From positions 62,001 to 126,000 of the forward strand of contig CAZJDX010000005.1 of the NCBI GenBank assembly GCA_964544885.1: a stretch of DNA of 64,000 bases, in the 5' to 3' direction. The position numbers and the translations under genes are program-made. Shown piece by piece: positions 43,637 through 51,954 of the stretch (positions are counted from its first letter, which is position 1; the number at the start of each line of letters is the position of its first letter). The notes beneath the pieces were generated by a model, which saw only the letters and a program-made list of their open reading frames with translations, did no database searches and had not been told where the DNA came from. The stretch comes from QQVM01 sp964544885 (GTDB taxonomy: Bacteria; Bacteroidota; Bacteroidia; AKYH767-A; 2013-40CM-41-45).

Positions 43637-46015
43637 CTAATTATTTAATTCCATATCAAGCGATGCTGTAGAAAGCGGAGGGCGATCGGGTGATTCCTTG
43701 TTACCGGACCCTTTCTGTACAAGTGGTGAAGGCTGCAGCAACTGAAGAAGTCTTTCCGTGGCCGCTTTATTCACCGGAAGGTTTACTGAATTATAGACAG
43801 ATCGTTTTTCCCGGGTGGTGAGGTGCCAGCTCAGGGAAATGTCCTGTTCTTTGGTTGGCAATTCAAAGGATACAAAGTCAAAAGGAGCTTTAAACCATGA
43901 CTTGGCGTATTCGTATGCTTCATCCTGATTGTAATCCTGAATGGTCAAAAGGTTTCCGTAAATATTTCCCAGCGGTGTGATGAAGTTTTCCATGAAAGAC
44001 ATTCTGGGTTTCTCTTCGACAGGTCTTGACTTGTGAGAATCCCTGATATCCACAAAAATAACTCCGCTGGTATTTTCTTCGATCCAATCCCTGAATACAT
44101 ACAGAAATTTGAGGGATGTCTTCAGGCCGGTATTATCCCTGATACCTGCATCCATGACGTTAATAACAGGATAACTAGGCAAACTGACAGCGGGAAGAAT
44201 ATAGGGGAAGGTGGCGTTCATCCTTAATACCGAAGTGAACTTCACATGGTCGGCATGTTGTTCCCGGAATAATTTTCTGAATTCCACTTCATCAATGGTA
44301 TAGTTGAAATTGAAACTGCTGTCTCTTGTATGACTTGTCAGATAGGAGACGGGCTGGGGAGAAATCAATAATCGGCGACCGTCATTAACTACAGTGGGAG
44401 AGAAAATCATCATTGGGATGAGCGCATTGGCTTCCGGTTCACGGTAGGAGGAAAGTCTTTTGGAAAGAACCGATGCGGTATTCTCGTTCAGTTGTTTTTC
44501 AAATGCATAAGCCCTGTCTTTGTTATGAAGGGTATTTCCGTCCCTGAACTTTTGAATATTAAAAAACAGGTCACTGACCGTGACGGAGAAGGCGACCGGA
44601 TTCAATAAATCCTTTCCGATATTATCAAGACTCCTGTCGGAATTGATGGCTTTCATTAATCCAAGTCTCTGTTGAAGAAACAGTTCCCTGTAATAGGCTG
44701 CACCGATCATTCCGCCCGAAGCTCCGGCGATCAGTTGGGTGGATTTTGTAAACCTGTTCCCGCTGAGACTGTCGGCCACATGCATAATTCTGAAGGCCCA
44801 GATGGATGCCCTTAATCCGCCACCTGAGCAATTCACAAAGATCATTTTAGGCTTCGTACTTTCGCCAATGAATTTCTCTTTCCATTTGTTCAGGACCCTG
44901 ATCGTACTGTCATAATCTGCCTGTACCAGGATCGGATCATCAAGCAGTTGAAACCTGTTAATATTATAACTTGATTTTGGAACGGTGTAGTCCATGCCAT
45001 AAGCTTTGTTCTCGGCATAGAAAACCCCGTACTTGCTGATGAAATTGAGCAGAATAAACAGACCAATGATCACCGAAGTAGCCCATGACTTCAGCCAGAA
45101 ACGAAAAGCGCTGCTGATCATAATGAACATGGAAAAGATGAGAATCACGGATGCTCCCGCCGGCAGCTTAAAGATGGAGTAGTCCTTGAACAAACCCATC
45201 ATGATAAAAGAAACGAATACGATGATTTCTATGATAGCCGCATTCAGATGGTTTTGCCTGAAGACGGATTCCACCATTTCCCTTGTATAATGTTCGGTCT
45301 GCCTCACCAGTTTTACCCTGCTGAATGAACTCAGGTAGGTATCAACTCTCCATACTTTGCTCTGACTTTTCTTTTTGCTGAAGAACCGGCTGCTCTTTCT
45401 CTTTTTTTCCTGTCTTTCAACCAGATGTTGGGCAAAAGGGGCATTAGGATCAGAATCAGAGGTCTCCACTCCGAACATATGAACAATGTCTTTGTTCGTC
45501 CTGAAAAAATAAGTCAGCGTAATCAGGATGATCAGCGTGAGACCGGTTACGAAACCCATCACCTGTGTCAAAACAGTCCAGATACTGCGATACTCATTGT
45601 TTAGCTGGAAAGAGATAATGAAATAGAGGTAAACAAGAATGAAAAGCGTGGGCACAATGAAATTATTCATCGTGTATTTCAGAAAGGGTCTTGACAAGGT
45701 GGCTATGAACGGGAATCTGAAACCATTGACGATATAACTTGAAATGTTATATACCATGATAAAGCAACCGGTGGTAAAGCCCATGATAAAGAAAGAACTG
45801 AAACCGACACTGCCCATGTATTCCGGATCAAGAAAAAGATAGGGGATACCGAAGGTTCTTGAGAATGAATCCGTGATCCATCCGAACAGGAAAACCCAAT
45901 AGATAAGCAGGATCTGATTCTTTTTCAGCAGTACAATGACAAGCTGAATAGGAAAAGAATAAAAGAACCTGGTAAATGCCTTAGAGCTTGACATGTGTGG
46001 AAGACATAATTTCAA
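43637..46015 (-). CDS. Membrane-anchored patatin-like phospholipase
   Basis: A 792-residue protein. About seven membrane segments lie in residues ~20-350, then a patatin domain. It has the oxyanion loop CSGGGLRASIWAF, the nucleophile elbow G-A-S-G-G (IAGASGGMIGAAYY), and the catalytic Asp in VMDAGIRDNTGL. Patatins are lipid acyl hydrolases with a Ser-Asp dyad. An internal start at ATG 45993 (MSSSKAFTRFFYSF) is possible. Ser/Lys-rich residues ~205-225 (KKRKSSRFFSKKKSQSK) separate the membrane part from the rest. Combining a large membrane region with a patatin domain is uncommon. Convergent with the E1 gene. Confidence 0.88.
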   Translation of the reverse strand: MKLCLPHMSSSKAFTRFFYSFPIQLVIVLLKKNQILLIYWVFLFGWITDSFSRTFGIPYLFLDPEYMGSVGFSSFFIMGFTTGCFIMVYNISSYIVNGFRFPFIATLSRPFLKYTMNNFIVPTLFILVYLYFIISFQLNNEYRSIWTVLTQVMGFVTGLTLIILITLTYFFRTNKDIVHMFGVETSDSDPNAPFAQHLVERQEKKRKSSRFFSKKKSQSKVWRVDTYLSSFSRVKLVRQTEHYTREMVESVFRQNHLNAAIIEIIVFVSFIMMGLFKDYSIFKLPAGASVILIFSMFIMISSAFRFWLKSWATSVIIGLFILLNFISKYGVFYAENKAYGMDYTVPKSSYNINRFQLLDDPILVQADYDSTIRVLNKWKEKFIGESTKPKMIFVNCSGGGLRASIWAFRIMHVADSLSGNRFTKSTQLIAGASGGMIGAAYYRELFLQQRLGLMKAINSDRSLDNIGKDLLNPVAFSVTVSDLFFNIQKFRDGNTLHNKDRAYAFEKQLNENTASVLSKRLSSYREPEANALIPMMIFSPTVVNDGRRLLISPQPVSYLTSHTRDSSFNFNYTIDEVEFRKLFREQHADHVKFTSVLRMNATFPYILPAVSLPSYPVINVMDAGIRDNTGLKTSLKFLYVFRDWIEENTSGVIFVDIRDSHKSRPVEEKPRMSFMENFITPLGNIYGNLLTIQDYNQDEAYEYAKSWFKAPFDFVSFELPTKEQDISLSWHLTTREKRSVYNSVNLPVNKAATERLLQLLQPSPLVQKGSGNKESPDRPPLSTASLDMELNN

Positions 46016-46070
46016 CCGGTAATCCCAGCTAATAAAATACGGATAAATCTTCCGAAAGTTGTATAAATCA

Positions 46071-47723
46071 TCAGGCTATCTTGCGATTCACAATTTCAAG
46101 GATTTCCTGTTCCCTTTTGACCGCTTCCTGAACAATTTTTTCACCCTCTTCCATCACTTTTTTAACATATTCGGCATCTTTCAGGCCCGAAGCATTTATT
46201 TTAACATTCAGCCAGGCGCCGATTACCGCTGACCTGGCGCATAAAGCGCCTACGCCTGCATCAGATACTGAATTCGGGTTCCCGGTTTCAGCCATTGCCT
46301 GGATTACTTCAAACGATGAATAGGCTTCTTTCATTACCTTTAAGGGAACATTTATTGCCTGCAAGGTGGCTTCCTGAATGGCGGAAGTCCTCTGCTTCTT
46401 TTCATCTTCAGATGACTTAGGCAGCGAGAAAGCATGCATGATTGCATTAAATGCTCTTGTGTCCTCATCAACAAGGCGTATCAGTCTGGATTTTAGTTCC
46501 TGCCCTTTTTCAGCCCAGTCTGAAAATTCCTTCCAACGGTCATCCCATCCTTTTTTATGTGAAGATAGGTTAGCCACCATAGTGCCCAGTGCGATTCCCA
46601 GCGCTCCCAGACAGGCAGCGACGGAACCTCCACCCGGCGCCGGCGATTCTGAGGCTGTTTCGTCGGCAAAGTCCTTTAATGACAGGCTCACCAGTTTCTC
46701 TGATCCGGCCTCTTTCAGCAGGTATTCGATGATCCTCTCTTCGGGCTTGAATGGTGCAAGTTCATCCAGACCCATTGATTTAACGGCGATATGAATAAGT
46801 TCTTTTTCCGACACTCCGGCTGAACGGTTCTGCTTTTCAAGAAAATATTTCCCGGCATCAGTCAGGGCTTTGAGAGGAATCAATCCGACAAGTTCTGAAC
46901 CGGTGACTCTCATTCCTCTGGCATGCGCGCTTTTCACGCATTCATCAAAGGCTTTATGTACGGGCGTGACAGAGATATTGGTAAGATTCATACTCACCTG
47001 GGCGATGCCATATTCTTCAATATACCAGCCAATCGCTTTTACAGACTTGCAAGTACCGGGTTGAATATGTTCTTCCCCTTTTTCATTCTTCACTTTTCTG
47101 CCATTCTCTCTCACATCAAAAGCCACTGAATTGGCCCTGCGTACAGAGCTGGTATTCAGGTTTACATTATATGCTACAAGAAAGTCGCGGGCGCCTATAA
47201 CTGTCGCGCCTGTTTTTTTAGGGAATACTGAAGGTCCAGCATCCGGTTTCCATTTCGGATCTTCCATCTTTTTAAAAAAGCCCTCATACTCTCCGGCACG
47301 TATTACAGACAGATTCTTTCTGGAAGGGTCGTTCTGCGCTGCCTCATAAAGATAAACCGGGATCTTTAATTCCTCCCCAACCTTTTGCGCGAGCTTTTTT
47401 GCGTACAGCACCGTCTCTTCCATACTGATTCCTGAAATGGGGATTAATGGACAAACATCGGTAGCACCCATACGCGGATGTTCTCCGGTATGCTTGGTCA
47501 TATCAATGAGTTCAGCAGCTTTCTTTATTCCCATAAAGGCTGCGCTGATAACTGCCTGTGGTTCGCCTACAAATGTCACGACGGTCCGGTTAGTCGCTTT
47601 ACCGGGATCCACATTTAACAACCTGATCCCTTCAACACTTTCAATGGCATCCGTGATCTGTTTTATCAGATTCAGGTCTCTGCCCTCACTGAAATTAGGC
47701 ACACATTCAATGATCTGTTTCAT
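46071..47723 (-). CDS. ftcD: Glutamate formimidoyltransferase / formimidoyltetrahydrofolate cyclodeaminase
   Basis: A 550-residue bifunctional FTCD fusion. Residues ~1-300 are the formiminotransferase, with the family start IIECVPNFSEGRDLNLIKQI and the segment TGEHPRMGATDVCPLIPISG. Residues ~350-545 are the cyclodeaminase, beginning FADETASESPAPGGGSVAAC. The enzyme moves the formimino group of N-formimino-glutamate to tetrahydrofolate and then releases ammonia to give methenyl-THF, ending histidine breakdown. It lies downstream of hutI on the same strand, with a lipoprotein gene between. Full-length and intact. Confidence 0.94.
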   Translation of the reverse strand: MKQIIECVPNFSEGRDLNLIKQITDAIESVEGIRLLNVDPGKATNRTVVTFVGEPQAVISAAFMGIKKAAELIDMTKHTGEHPRMGATDVCPLIPISGISMEETVLYAKKLAQKVGEELKIPVYLYEAAQNDPSRKNLSVIRAGEYEGFFKKMEDPKWKPDAGPSVFPKKTGATVIGARDFLVAYNVNLNTSSVRRANSVAFDVRENGRKVKNEKGEEHIQPGTCKSVKAIGWYIEEYGIAQVSMNLTNISVTPVHKAFDECVKSAHARGMRVTGSELVGLIPLKALTDAGKYFLEKQNRSAGVSEKELIHIAVKSMGLDELAPFKPEERIIEYLLKEAGSEKLVSLSLKDFADETASESPAPGGGSVAACLGALGIALGTMVANLSSHKKGWDDRWKEFSDWAEKGQELKSRLIRLVDEDTRAFNAIMHAFSLPKSSEDEKKQRTSAIQEATLQAINVPLKVMKEAYSSFEVIQAMAETGNPNSVSDAGVGALCARSAVIGAWLNVKINASGLKDAEYVKKVMEEGEKIVQEAVKREQEILEIVNRKIA

Positions 47724-47753
47724 TTCTTTTAATTCTTTTTTGGTATTGAAAAT

Positions 47754-48278
47754 TCAGGGCATGAGTCTTACCTTGGCTTTCCTGAATCTGAATTCTCTCT
47801 TTGTTTCCACACTGTCAACGCTTCCTTCCAGCAGCACATACAGGACTTCCGGAGATTCCAGGACGTATTTTATCACTTGAGGAAAGTCATGTTCCTTGTT
47901 CTCGCTGCTGAAAAAGTTATCTCCCATACCGGTAATTTTAAACCAAACAGGCTGATCATCATTCTGGCCCTGAACTGTCGGAACATAATACAAAGATCCT
48001 TCATGCAGCATGAGGTGGAGACTCTCTGAAAAGCTTGTGTCACCGTCCTTGGCCAGCGCATAACCTTTTCCAGAGAATAAAGAATCGTTGACCCTGTACC
48101 AGTTCTCACCGATCATTCCCTGCCTTGATTCATTTGACCAGGAACCCAGAATCCATTGTAAGCTGTACAGGGGGGAATCAATGCCCATTTCATGATTTGT
48201 CACCTTCTGATCACACGAGACAAATGTCGTTAGTATGCAGGCAATCAAAGGAAGTATGATTTTTATGGCTGGGTTCAA
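47754..48278 (-). CDS. DUF6265-like lipoprotein in the histidine-degradation cluster
   Basis: A 174-residue lipoprotein; the signal MNPAIKIILPLIACILTTFVSC gives a lipobox at Cys22. The mature part is a single beta-barrel-like domain with LQWILGSWSNESRQG..YRVNDSLFSGKGYAL and FKITGMGDNFFSSENKEHDFPQVI, the pattern of DUF6265 small lipid- or ligand-binding calycin-like proteins. It sits between hutI and ftcD, 33 and 30 bases away on the same strand, so it should be co-transcribed with them. A role in histidine catabolism is only inferred from position. Confidence 0.7.
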   Translation of the reverse strand: MNPAIKIILPLIACILTTFVSCDQKVTNHEMGIDSPLYSLQWILGSWSNESRQGMIGENWYRVNDSLFSGKGYALAKDGDTSFSESLHLMLHEGSLYYVPTVQGQNDDQPVWFKITGMGDNFFSSENKEHDFPQVIKYVLESPEVLYVLLEGSVDSVETKREFRFRKAKVRLMP

Positions 48279-48311
48279 TGGCTTTTATTTTGCGTTTTAA
48301 TTCATATAATA

Positions 48312-49565
48312 TTACTGTACCACCCCATTGAGGATCACTTTCTTCACCAGATTACTTCCGAAAGAATAGGGAAGAAAGGTATAGCCGGGAATTTCTCTGG
48401 TGATGAAGACATTGGCGACATTTCCTCTCGCAATTGATCCGGTAATCTTTTCCAGTCCCATTGCATAGGCTGAATTACTGGTAGCCGCCAGTATAGCTTC
48501 TTCAGGAGTCATTTTGTAAAGGATGCAGGCGAGAGAAACCATCTGGTTCATATTTCCGGACGGACAACTGCCCGGATTGAAGTCGCTTGACAAGGCTACC
48601 GGACAGGATGCATCGATCAGTTTCCTGGCTGGCGGATTTGGTAAACCAAGAAAAAGCTGTGCACCGGGAAGCAGCACCGGCATGGTAGCGGAATTTTTGA
48701 GAAGCTCTATATCTTCATCGCCGGCGTATTCAAGATGATCAACACTGATGGCCCCTGAACGGACACCCGCTGAAATTCCCCCGGTATGGCTTAGTTGTTC
48801 CGCATGTACTTTAGGAATGAGTCCATGAGCCTTCGCTGCTGACATCAATTCCATAGTATCTTCCGGTGTAAAATAGTTGCGCTCGCAGAATATATCACAA
48901 TAATCTGCCAGTTCTTCCTCCTGGATCAGGGGCAATAACTCCTTTATCAGGACTTTCAGATAATCATCCTTTCTTCCTTTAAACTCAAGCGGAACCGCGT
49001 GGGCGCCAAGGAATGTCGCTTTGATGAGGAGAGGCGACAGTTCTTTCAGTTTACGAATGACCCTCAGCATTTTGAGTTCGCTCTCCACATCAAGTCCATA
49101 ACCGCTCTTGATTTCAACCGCACCGGTACCCAGACTGATAATTTCATTCAGTCTGGTAACAGCTGCAGATATCAGATCATCTTCCGAAACCTTTCTAAGC
49201 ATTTTCGCGGAGTTATTGATACCTCCGCCACGCTCTGCGATCTCCTCATAAGACATTCCTCTTATACGATCCCTGAATTCCAGTTCCCGGCTACCCGCAA
49301 AGACGAGATGTGTATGAGAATCCACCCAGGATGGAAAGACATGTCCGTTTTCAGCGTCAATAAACTGAACGGAAGGATCCGTCTCTCGCATTTGTGATTG
49401 CTTTTGCCTGCTTCCTGTGCCGAAGTCCGCGATCTTATGATCTTTTATATATAACCAGGCATCTTCAATGCAATGGAGTGAAGACATTTCCATACCACGG
49501 TAACATACTTTCTTTGTCTCTTCGGTATGTACAAGGGTGTGTATATTGTAAATGAGTAAGCTCAC
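48312..49565 (-). CDS. hutI: Imidazolonepropionase
   Basis: A 417-residue amidohydrolase-superfamily enzyme that hydrolyses 4-imidazolone-5-propanoate to N-formimino-glutamate. Family landmarks are the metal-binding VDSHTHLVFAGSRELEF, RGMSYEEIAERGGGI, EIKSGYGLD, the H-x-x-E region FLGAHAVP, the metal His in PKVHAEQLSHTGG and the Asp in ALSSDFNPGSCPSGN. Full-length. hutI, the lipoprotein and ftcD are one minus-strand unit; hutH and hutU are not in the window. It is divergent from the flavoprotein gene with about 41 bases between the frames. Confidence 0.95.
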   Translation of the reverse strand: MSLLIYNIHTLVHTEETKKVCYRGMEMSSLHCIEDAWLYIKDHKIADFGTGSRQKQSQMRETDPSVQFIDAENGHVFPSWVDSHTHLVFAGSRELEFRDRIRGMSYEEIAERGGGINNSAKMLRKVSEDDLISAAVTRLNEIISLGTGAVEIKSGYGLDVESELKMLRVIRKLKELSPLLIKATFLGAHAVPLEFKGRKDDYLKVLIKELLPLIQEEELADYCDIFCERNYFTPEDTMELMSAAKAHGLIPKVHAEQLSHTGGISAGVRSGAISVDHLEYAGDEDIELLKNSATMPVLLPGAQLFLGLPNPPARKLIDASCPVALSSDFNPGSCPSGNMNQMVSLACILYKMTPEEAILAATSNSAYAMGLEKITGSIARGNVANVFITREIPGYTFLPYSFGSNLVKKVILNGVVQ

Positions 49566-49606
49566 AAATTTTATAATAAATTCGCGCTGAAATTAAGCAT
49601 TAAAAG

Positions 49607-50761
49607 ATTATTTCCTCCAAAACATATTATGATGTTTGCATCCTTGGCGCCGGACCGGCAGGAAGCGCATGCGCCCTTAGCCTGGCCGGTTCAGGTTTAC
49701 GAATTGCCCTGCTTGATAAAGCCCGCTTTCCGCGGGATAAAGTTTGCGGTGATGCCATCGGAGGAAGAGTTATTTCTGTATTGAACAGGATAGATCCTGC
49801 TTATTCGAAAAAACTGGATGCTTTCGAATCGGTTAACAAGTCAAGTTCATGGACATTATTTTCACCGGAAGGAAGATCGGTGAACATGAGATTCACAAAA
49901 CCGGGTTATATTTCAAGACGTTCTGACTTTGATAATTTTCTGCTCGGTCTGGTAAGGCAACACACTCAGATCAGTTTCATGGAAGAATTTACCGTGAACC
50001 AGGTTGTGCAAACCGGTTCCGGACTGGAACTTTTCCCGGAGAAAGGAGAGCCAGTTCAGTGCAGGCTTGTCATTGCCTGTGATGGCGCCCATTCTGTTAT
50101 TGCAAAACAGTTGGCAGATTTCAGAGTTAATATGCGCCATTATTCAGGTGCCGTCCGGGCCTATGTTGAAAATATCAGTCATTTTTCTGATCCTAATGCG
50201 CTTGAAATACATCTGTTAAAGGATCATCTTCCAGGCTATTTCTGGATATTTCCTTTGAGTGAAAGTACAGCCAATGTAGGATTTGGCATGCTGAGTTCAG
50301 ACATAAGCAAAAGAAAAATTAACCTCAAGCATGTCTTCAGGGAGATTATTTCACAGGCGCCGGGAATATCCGAAAGGTTCAGAAATGCAAGGCTTGAAGG
50401 AGAAGTTGAAGGTTTTGGATTGCCCCTGGGCGGTGTTCGCAGAAAAATTTCAGGTAATAACTTTATGCTTTGCGGTGATGCGGCATCGCTGATTGATCCC
50501 CTTAATGGAGAAGGCATTGGCAATGCCATGTGGAGCGGCTACCAGGCCGGCTTGCATGCCGGTAAATGTTTTGCGGCGAACGATTTTTCAGAAGAATTCA
50601 TGCGCGCTTATGATGAGTCAGTTTACAGTAAACTGGGAAAAGAACTCAGATCCAAATTATTTTTGCAGAAAGTATTCAACCGCGAATGGCTCATAAATTT
50701 TCTTGTCAGGATTGGTCAGAAAAATTCCTGGCTTAAAAATAAGATTGCCCGAAAGTTATAA
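49607..50761 (+). CDS. Geranylgeranyl-reductase-family FAD oxidoreductase; start codon abnormal
   Basis: A flavoprotein of about 384 residues. The FAD-binding Rossmann motif DVCILGAGPAGSACALSLA begins at 49631, followed by LLDKARFPRDKVCGDAIGG, the P-x-x-K-x-C-G-D signature of the geranylgeranyl reductase family, and the second FAD motif FMLCGDAASLIDPLNGEGIGNAMWSG. No ATG, GTG or TTG lies in this frame between the TAA at 49601-49603 and the motif; ATT at 49607 or 49610 are the nearest candidates. The ATG at 49629 is in another frame. The frame from ATG 49781 would lose the FAD motif. The family reduces isoprenoid double bonds; the substrate is unknown. aroC follows 78 bases downstream. Confidence 0.85.
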   Translation: MISSKTYYDVCILGAGPAGSACALSLAGSGLRIALLDKARFPRDKVCGDAIGGRVISVLNRIDPAYSKKLDAFESVNKSSSWTLFSPEGRSVNMRFTKPGYISRRSDFDNFLLGLVRQHTQISFMEEFTVNQVVQTGSGLELFPEKGEPVQCRLVIACDGAHSVIAKQLADFRVNMRHYSGAVRAYVENISHFSDPNALEIHLLKDHLPGYFWIFPLSESTANVGFGMLSSDISKRKINLKHVFREIISQAPGISERFRNARLEGEVEGFGLPLGGVRRKISGNNFMLCGDAASLIDPLNGEGIGNAMWSGYQAGLHAGKCFAANDFSEEFMRAYDESVYSKLGKELRSKLFLQKVFNREWLINFLVRIGQKNSWLKNKIARKL

Positions 50762-50839
50762 ACTCCCTGCGAATTGTATTTGTTTAAATTGTAAATTAAG
50801 CCGTCACTTACTTTCTCTTTATGATTAACTTTACATTCT

Positions 50840-51931
50840 ATGCCGGGTAATACTTTTGGTACTTTATTCCGTCTGACTAGTTTTGGTGAATCGCATGGTC
50901 CCGCTGTCGGGGGTGTAATTGACGGCTGTCCGGCCGGACTCCATTTGGATACAGACAGAATCCGTTTTGACTTAGCCAGAAGAAGACCCGGACAGTCACA
51001 TGTCAGCAGCGGCAGAAATGAAACGGAAGAATTCGAGATCCTCAGCGGACTCTATGAAGGACAAACGACGGGGACGCCACTGGCTTTCATTATCAGGAAC
51101 AAGGATGTGATCAGTTCCGACTATGATCCGGTCCGAGATGCTTTCAGGCCATCACACGCTGATTTCACTTATGAGGCGAAGTATGGAATTCGTGATCACA
51201 GGGGAGGTGGACGTTCTTCCGCGCGTGAAACAGTCGTACGGGTTTTTGCAGGAGCTGTCGCAAAACAGTTGCTGTCATTCAAAGGAATAGAGATTATTGC
51301 CTTTGTTTCGGCGATCGGTAATATTTCTGCTGAAATTTCTCCGGAGGAATTAAATTCGGAAAGAATAGAACGCAGTTTGCTGCGTTGTCCAGATGAGGCG
51401 GCGGACAGGAAAATGCTATCACTTCTCGAGGAACTCAAAAAAGACGGAGATACTACAGGGGGAATCATAAGCTGTTTTATCCGGAATACTCCGGCCGGAC
51501 TGGGTGAACCGGTATATAACAAGCTGCAGGCAGATCTCGCTTCAGCCTGTATGAGCATTAATGCCGCTCATGGATTTGATTATGGCAGTGGATTTGCCGG
51601 TGCTTCCATGAAAGGTTCTGAACATAATGATCCCTTTGTTGCCGATCACAGTGGTCGTATCGTCACCTCAAGTAATTTTTCCGGAGGGATTCAAGGAGGA
51701 ATCAGTAACGCTATGGATATATATTTCCGGGTGGCTTTCAAACCCGTTTCAACGTTACTGCGTGATCAGCAAACGGTAGACAAATCCGGAAAGCCGGTGA
51801 AGATAAACCCGGGCGGAAGACATGATCCTTGTGTAGTTCCAAGGGCTGTCCCCATCGTGGAGGCTATGGCCGCTCTTGTAATTGCAGATCACCTCCTGAG
51901 AAACAATAATTCCAGAATTAACTCAATATAA
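50840..51931 (+). CDS. aroC: Chorismate synthase
   Basis: A 363-residue enzyme converting 5-enolpyruvylshikimate-3-phosphate to chorismate with reduced FMN as cofactor. The N-terminus MPGNTFGTLFRLTSFGESHGPAVGG contains the signature GESHG with catalytic His, and RRRPGQSHVSSGRNE and YGIRDHRGGGRSSARETVVRVFAGAVA follow. The C-terminal Asp/His region GRHDPCVVPRAVPIVEAM is complete. Length is standard. aroE is at 61371-62129, on the other strand and not linked. AsmA follows 23 bases downstream, so this gene is part of a plus-strand run continuing to 57573. Confidence 0.97.
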   Translation: MPGNTFGTLFRLTSFGESHGPAVGGVIDGCPAGLHLDTDRIRFDLARRRPGQSHVSSGRNETEEFEILSGLYEGQTTGTPLAFIIRNKDVISSDYDPVRDAFRPSHADFTYEAKYGIRDHRGGGRSSARETVVRVFAGAVAKQLLSFKGIEIIAFVSAIGNISAEISPEELNSERIERSLLRCPDEAADRKMLSLLEELKKDGDTTGGIISCFIRNTPAGLGEPVYNKLQADLASACMSINAAHGFDYGSGFAGASMKGSEHNDPFVADHSGRIVTSSNFSGGIQGGISNAMDIYFRVAFKPVSTLLRDQQTVDKSGKPVKINPGGRHDPCVVPRAVPIVEAMAALVIADHLLRNNNSRINSI

Positions 51932-51954
51932 CCAGTCTATACTTATTCAGTATC

